Below are positions 6,831 through 9,430 of a stretch of DNA of 9,430 bases, piece by piece. The DNA is from an uncultured Lachnospiraceae bacterium (GTDB lineage Bacteria; Bacillota; Clostridia; Lachnospirales; Lachnospiraceae), in NCBI GenBank assembly GCA_905236545.1, contig CAJOQO010000008.1, positions 1-9,430 on the forward strand. The letters run 5' to 3'. A program made the position numbers and the translations under genes. The notes under the pieces were generated by a model. That model was not told the DNA's origin. It worked only from the letters and a program-made list of their open reading frames with translations, and searched no databases. The stretch's first letter is position 1. The number at the start of each line of letters is the position of its first letter.

Positions 6831-6862
6831 CCGGAAGAGGTTCCATCCGGAAGAGGTCCCAT
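6831..6862 (+). repeat. Tandem 16-bp direct repeat, two copies
   Basis: CCGGAAGAGGTTCCAT (6831-6846) is followed directly by CCGGAAGAGGTCCCAT (6847-6862), with one mismatch. CCGTATCCGTCCG follows and extends the CCG periodicity. The repeat lies between moeA and the ribbon-helix-helix gene and may be a binding-site pair or a replication-slippage product. Confidence 0.55.
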
Positions 6863-6915
6863 CCGTATCCGTCCGATGACGATATCGGCCGTCAGGATCT
6901 GTCCGGCGTCGGAAA

Positions 6916-6958
6916 GATTCGTATCAGAAACAATTCGATTCGCATCAGAAACAATTCG
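6916..6958 (+). repeat. Tandem 21-bp direct repeat before the ribbon-helix-helix gene
   Basis: Two abutting 21-bp copies (6916-6936 and 6937-6957) share the core ATCAGAAACAATTC and differ only at T6922/C6943. The next base, G6958, continues the pattern. The second copy ends 13 bp before the ribosome binding site at 6971-6979. A 21-bp period is two helical turns, so equivalent sites face the same side of the DNA. That fits cooperative binding by a dimeric ribbon-helix-helix protein. The repeat is seen; the operator role is inferred. Confidence 0.6.
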
Positions 6959-6985
6959 TTTGGCTGTTTTAAAGGAGGTTGAACC

Positions 6986-7300
6986 ATGGCTGAAAAAGGC
7001 AAAAAAAACGGTATTTACAACGAGGCTGAATATGAGACGATCGCATTCCCCATGATGAAAGGGAGCAAGGCGATCATAAAGGATCACTGTGATGAAACGA
7101 ATGAAACCTATCACGCGTTTCTGCGCCGCGCCGTCGTGAATCAGATTGCGCGGGACCGGGAGGCGATGGCAAACCCGGAGATCGATCCGAACACCAAATA
7201 TGAAGGATGGCTCCATTACGAAGACAATGTCAGGAAACAGATCGCTATTTCACTTGAGGACTGGATCAAATCCGGCAAGAAGGAACCGATAAAGGTCTGA
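6986..7300 (+). CDS. Small ribbon-helix-helix (Arc/CopG-like) protein
   Basis: The product has 104 residues. Residues about 10-60 follow the pattern of Clostridial ribbon-helix-helix proteins. A strand (YETIAFPM near 16-23) is followed by K-G-x-K-x-x-I-K-x-H (25-34), then the turn and second helix (TYHAFLRRAVVNQIARD, about 41-57). The comparable phrase in relatives is KGxKxxIKxHAE..GES.N.FINRAI..Q.ERD. The acidic and aromatic tail (about 62-104, KYEGWLHYEDN) is unfamiliar and may be a partner- or effector-binding extension. The start is fixed by AAAGGAGGT at 6971-6979, one of the strongest ribosome binding sites in the window. No toxin gene adjoins it. The tandem 21-bp repeat upstream suggests it may bind its own promoter region. 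It ends 8 nt from the opposing MOSC-MogA gene, with no terminator between. The fold is likely; its targets are unknown. Confidence 0.75.
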   Translation: MAEKGKKNGIYNEAEYETIAFPMMKGSKAIIKDHCDETNETYHAFLRRAVVNQIARDREAMANPEIDPNTKYEGWLHYEDNVRKQIAISLEDWIKSGKKEPIKV

Positions 7301-7308
7301 CGCAGGCA

Positions 7309-8256
7309 TTAATTCCCATGCATCCCGGCGCAGTCCTGCACATCCCCCCGGAGCAGACCCATCGCGTGCGGGATTGCATCCATGAAAACATCCATGCTTT
7401 CCATACAGGCCTTCGGGCTGCCGGGCAGATTGATGATCAGCGTCTTGCCGCGGATCACGGATACGGCGCGTGAAAGCATGGCATGCTTTGTGATCTTCAG
7501 CGATGCGGCACGAATCGCCTCGGCGATCCCCGGAGCATTGCGTTCAGCCACGGACAGGGTTGCCTCAGGAGTTCTGTCGCGCGGGGAGAATCCGGTTCCC
7601 CCTGTCGTCAGGATCAGATCCGGCTGCCTCTGGTCACAGAGACGGATCAGGTGATGCGTGAGCAGTTCCGGATCGTCGCTGATCAGAAACTGTTCGATCA
7701 CTTCATAGCCATTCTCTTTCAGCCGCCCTGCGATGGCGGGGCCGCTTCTGTCTTCCCGCTGCCCCTTCGACCCCTTGTCACTGAGAGTGATCACGGCGGC
7801 CTGCCAGGGCAGCTTACGCGTGCGCGGCTCGATGGCCATCCGGTCTCCTGCCGCGATGACGCCGCCCTCCAGGACGCGGGCGAATACCCCTTCTCTTGGC
7901 ATGATGCAGTCCCCGACCTGGTGATAGATCGCACAGTGGGTGTGGCATTCCTTTCCGATCTGCGTCATTTCCAGCAGCACATCCCCGCACCTGAGCCAGG
8001 TTCCCACGGGAAGAGAGCGGAAGTCGATTCCTTCCACAACAAGGTTCTCTCCGAATGCGCCGTATTCCACCATGGCTCCTGCGCTGCGGAATGCCTCTAT
8101 CTTATCCGCGCTGAGCAGGCTCACCTGGCGGTGCCAGCTGCCTGCATGGGCGTCCCCTTCGATCCCGAAGCCTTCGACAAACACCGCGCGTTTCCTGTCT
8201 GTCTTCTGTATTCCTTTCCGGCTGCTGGTACATACCGCCAGTACATCTCCTGTCAT
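7309..8256 (-). CDS. Fused MOSC domain and MogA/MoaB-type molybdopterin adenylyltransferase
   Basis: This is a two-domain protein of 315 residues. Residues about 1-145 are a MOSC domain with GDAHAGSWHRQVSLL (34-48), FGENL near 68 and IGKECHTHC...CIMPREGVFARV (100-127), whose Cys104, Cys108 and Cys117 are conserved in this subgroup. MOSC domains handle sulfur or the finished cofactor. Residues about 151-303 are MogA-like, with ITLSDKG..GQREDRSG (156-172), LTTGGTGFSPRDRTPEA (216-232) and NLPGSPKA (276-283). MogA activates molybdopterin with ATP for MoeA. I chose the ATG at 8254-8256 because GGAGG, embedded in the last codons of moaA, precedes it by 5 nt. The ATG at 8272-8274 would add six residues, overlaps moaA and has no such site. 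Only one base separates it from moaA, so translation is probably coupled. Such fusions are known in Clostridia. Confidence 0.9.
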   Translation of the reverse strand: MTGDVLAVCTSSRKGIQKTDRKRAVFVEGFGIEGDAHAGSWHRQVSLLSADKIEAFRSAGAMVEYGAFGENLVVEGIDFRSLPVGTWLRCGDVLLEMTQIGKECHTHCAIYHQVGDCIMPREGVFARVLEGGVIAAGDRMAIEPRTRKLPWQAAVITLSDKGSKGQREDRSGPAIAGRLKENGYEVIEQFLISDDPELLTHHLIRLCDQRQPDLILTTGGTGFSPRDRTPEATLSVAERNAPGIAEAIRAASLKITKHAMLSRAVSVIRGKTLIINLPGSPKACMESMDVFMDAIPHAMGLLRGDVQDCAGMHGN

Positions 8257-8257
8257 C

Positions 8258-9229
8258 TTAACCTCCGATCGCATTCATCGCCCGCTCTTCGTGATCACTG
8301 ATTGCTTCATAAAATGCGTGCCGCTCCGGCTTCTGCGCAATCGCCCTGCGTACCGCATCCAGAATCTCTTCATCCTCCGCTCCCTGCCGGAGCATGCCGC
8401 GAAGATCCAGTCCCTTTGTATGATTCAGGCACAGCTTCAGCTGTCCGTCCGCAGTCAGACGGATGCGGTTGCAGGAAGCACAGAACTCATGGCTGAGGGC
8501 ACTGATAAAACCGACCGCTCCCTTAAAACCCGGATATTTCACATAGCGGGCAGGTCCATGCCCATAGGTTCCGGTATCGGCTTCCGGCTTTCCAAAGGCC
8601 TCCTCCAGCAGAGCCGCAGCCTCAGCATACGGAATCCTTCCGGCCTGAGAACCAGATCCGATCGGCATAAGCTCGATAAACCGTACACACAAAGCTTCGT
8701 CCCGGGCAAGCTGCGCGATCCTGGCAAGGTCGCCTTCATTGAACCCGCGGACCGGAACCGTATTGATCTTGACCTTCATCCCTTCCTCCAGCGCCTGGCG
8801 CAGCGCAGCCAGAGCCTGGCTGACATCCCCGCCCCGGGTCAGCCGGGAATACACGGCAGGATCCAGCGCGTCAAGGCTGATATTCAGAGAGGAAATACCG
8901 GAAAGCTTTGCCTGATGAACCTTATCCTTGAGCAGGATGCCATTGCTGGTCATGGAGATGCTCTCGATCCCGGGAACCGCGTGGATCCGCGCGGCAAGAT
9001 CCAGACAGCCCCTGCGGGCCATCGGCTCTCCGCCCGTCAGCCGGATATGCTTTACATCCAGAAGGGCCATGATATGAACAAGACGCAGAATCTCTTCAAA
9101 GTCAAGAATCCGGGAATGCTCTATCTGACAGACCCCGTCCTCCGGCATACAGTAGACGCACCGGAGATTACACCGGTCGGTCAGAGAGATGCGCAGATAA
9201 TCGATACTGCGGCCTTTTCCATCAATCAT
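8258..9229 (-). CDS. moaA: GTP 3',8-cyclase MoaA (radical SAM)
   Basis: MoaA is the radical SAM enzyme that rearranges GTP in the first step of molybdopterin synthesis; MoaC completes that step and is not in the window. From the ATG at 9227-9229 it has 323 residues, the normal length. Visible features are the SAM cluster motif C20-x3-C24-x2-C27, the LTGGEP motif at 64-69, a second 4Fe-4S cluster motif C250-x2-C253-x13-C267 that binds GTP, RIR at 255-257 within that motif, and the C-terminal Gly-Gly required for activity (IGG). The start MIDGKGRSIDYLRIS matches the family. An in-frame ATG at 9236-9238 would add three residues but directly abuts its AGG. From 9229 that same AGG has workable spacing (9 nt). 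It is the first gene of a two-gene operon with the MOSC-MogA fusion. All key residues are present, so a peptide-maturation role is unlikely. Confidence 0.95.
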   Translation of the reverse strand: MIDGKGRSIDYLRISLTDRCNLRCVYCMPEDGVCQIEHSRILDFEEILRLVHIMALLDVKHIRLTGGEPMARRGCLDLAARIHAVPGIESISMTSNGILLKDKVHQAKLSGISSLNISLDALDPAVYSRLTRGGDVSQALAALRQALEEGMKVKINTVPVRGFNEGDLARIAQLARDEALCVRFIELMPIGSGSQAGRIPYAEAAALLEEAFGKPEADTGTYGHGPARYVKYPGFKGAVGFISALSHEFCASCNRIRLTADGQLKLCLNHTKGLDLRGMLRQGAEDEEILDAVRRAIAQKPERHAFYEAISDHEERAMNAIGG

Positions 9230-9316
9230 AATGATCATCCTATCGTTCAGAACCTTGCAGCGCGGATCCCGTGAAGCCAGCAGGGGGAGGAGCGCCTGAC
9301 AACTATTCTCTTACCC

Positions 9317-9345
9317 ATTATAGTATTTCCAGGCTGTTTCATCCA
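9317..9345 (-). promoter_or_regulatory. Predicted moaA promoter
   Basis: On the minus strand a perfect TATAAT (complement of 9317-9322) is preceded after 17 bp by TGGATG (complement of 9340-9345), a poor -35 with 3 of 6 matches. Transcription would start near 9310, giving a leader of about 80 nt before moaA. The -10 is convincing, but the weak -35 suggests help from an activator or low basal activity. Confidence 0.45.
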
Positions 9346-9421
9346 CTAGTACACCGAATAATTAATTTCTGGTACATTCACGCAGGATGATTGCTCATAC
9401 ACAAGGCAGAGGAGGGAGTTG

Positions 9422-9430
9422 ATGTGGGCA
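9422..9430 (+). CDS. Start of a gene truncated by the window edge
   Basis: An ATG at 9422-9424 follows GGAGGGAG (9411-9418), with 6 nt between the GGAGG core and the start, an excellent ribosome binding site. Only Met-Trp-Ala can be read, so the product is unknown. The gene diverges from moaA across about 190 bp. A TG-G-TACATT at 9370-9378 could be its extended -10 element. Being back to back with moaA, it could be another molybdenum gene or a regulator, but that is a guess. Confidence 0.55.

Noticed and set aside
6824..6982. 52-codon plus-strand frame ending in Lys-Gly-Gly, considered as a bacteriocin precursor
   Set aside because: No ribosome binding site precedes its ATG. Its repeated IRIRNNS merely reflects the 21-bp DNA repeat, and the final KGG is the ribosome binding site of the next gene read in frame.
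6986..7300. Toxin-antitoxin pair built on the ribbon-helix-helix gene
   Set aside because: No toxin-like gene lies on either side: moeA ends upstream and the opposing MOSC-MogA gene ends 8 nt downstream.
8258..9229. MoaA considered as a radical SAM peptide-maturation enzyme for the exporter
   Set aside because: It has both iron-sulfur cluster motifs, RIR and the C-terminal Gly-Gly of true MoaA, and it forms an operon with MogA.
7940..9274. 444-codon plus-strand open frame opposite moaA and the MOSC-MogA gene
   Set aside because: It is a shadow of two well-supported genes. The composition is not protein-like for a real product and there is no start signal.
9230..9310. Molybdenum-cofactor riboswitch in the moaA leader
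   Set aside because: The predicted leader of about 80 nt is short for that motif and I could not recognise its conserved core. A covariance-model search would settle it.

Overview
The window looks like chromosomal DNA from an anaerobic, Gram-positive Clostridia-type bacterium, plausibly Lachnospiraceae or a relative. This rests on strong GGAGG-type ribosome binding sites, balanced-to-GC-rich codon use, a NHLM/NHLP-type peptide exporter, a MOSC-MogA fusion and a small ribbon-helix-helix protein of a kind common in Clostridia. The assignment is an inference from gene style, not from a marker gene. No tRNA, rRNA, CRISPR array or insertion sequence was seen.

Left edge (1-359): no convincing gene. 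It holds several short perfect palindromes, a possible 3' end of a gene entering from the left, and a short orphan N-terminus-like reading frame (297-359) that stops making sense where the export operon's terminal gene begins on the other strand.

Export operon (5370 down to 360, minus strand): three tightly spaced genes. They encode a short HlyD-like adaptor, a peptidase-domain/permease/ATPase and a second permease/ATPase, the component set of the NHLM (nitrile-hydratase-leader microcin) export system. Two things stand out. The C39 peptidase domain has lost its catalytic Cys, His and Asp, and no precursor peptide or maturation enzyme is encoded in the window. A good promoter (TTGATA, 17 bp, TATATT) at 5528-5556 would give a leader of about 150 nt that contains a large 23-bp-arm hairpin.

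Molybdenum cofactor genes: moeA (plus strand, from about 5590) diverges from the export operon, and the two predicted promoters overlap. On the minus strand from 9229 to 7309 lie moaA and a translationally coupled MOSC-MogA fusion. MoaA starts cofactor synthesis from GTP, MogA adenylylates molybdopterin and MoeA inserts molybdate. The MOSC domain probably serves a sulfur- or cofactor-handling role.

Between moeA and the MOSC-mogA gene sits a small ribbon-helix-helix gene (6986-7300). Two different pairs of tandem direct repeats (16 and 21 bp) precede it and look like candidate operators. At the right edge a new plus-strand gene starts at 9422 behind a strong ribosome binding site, and only its first three codons are present.
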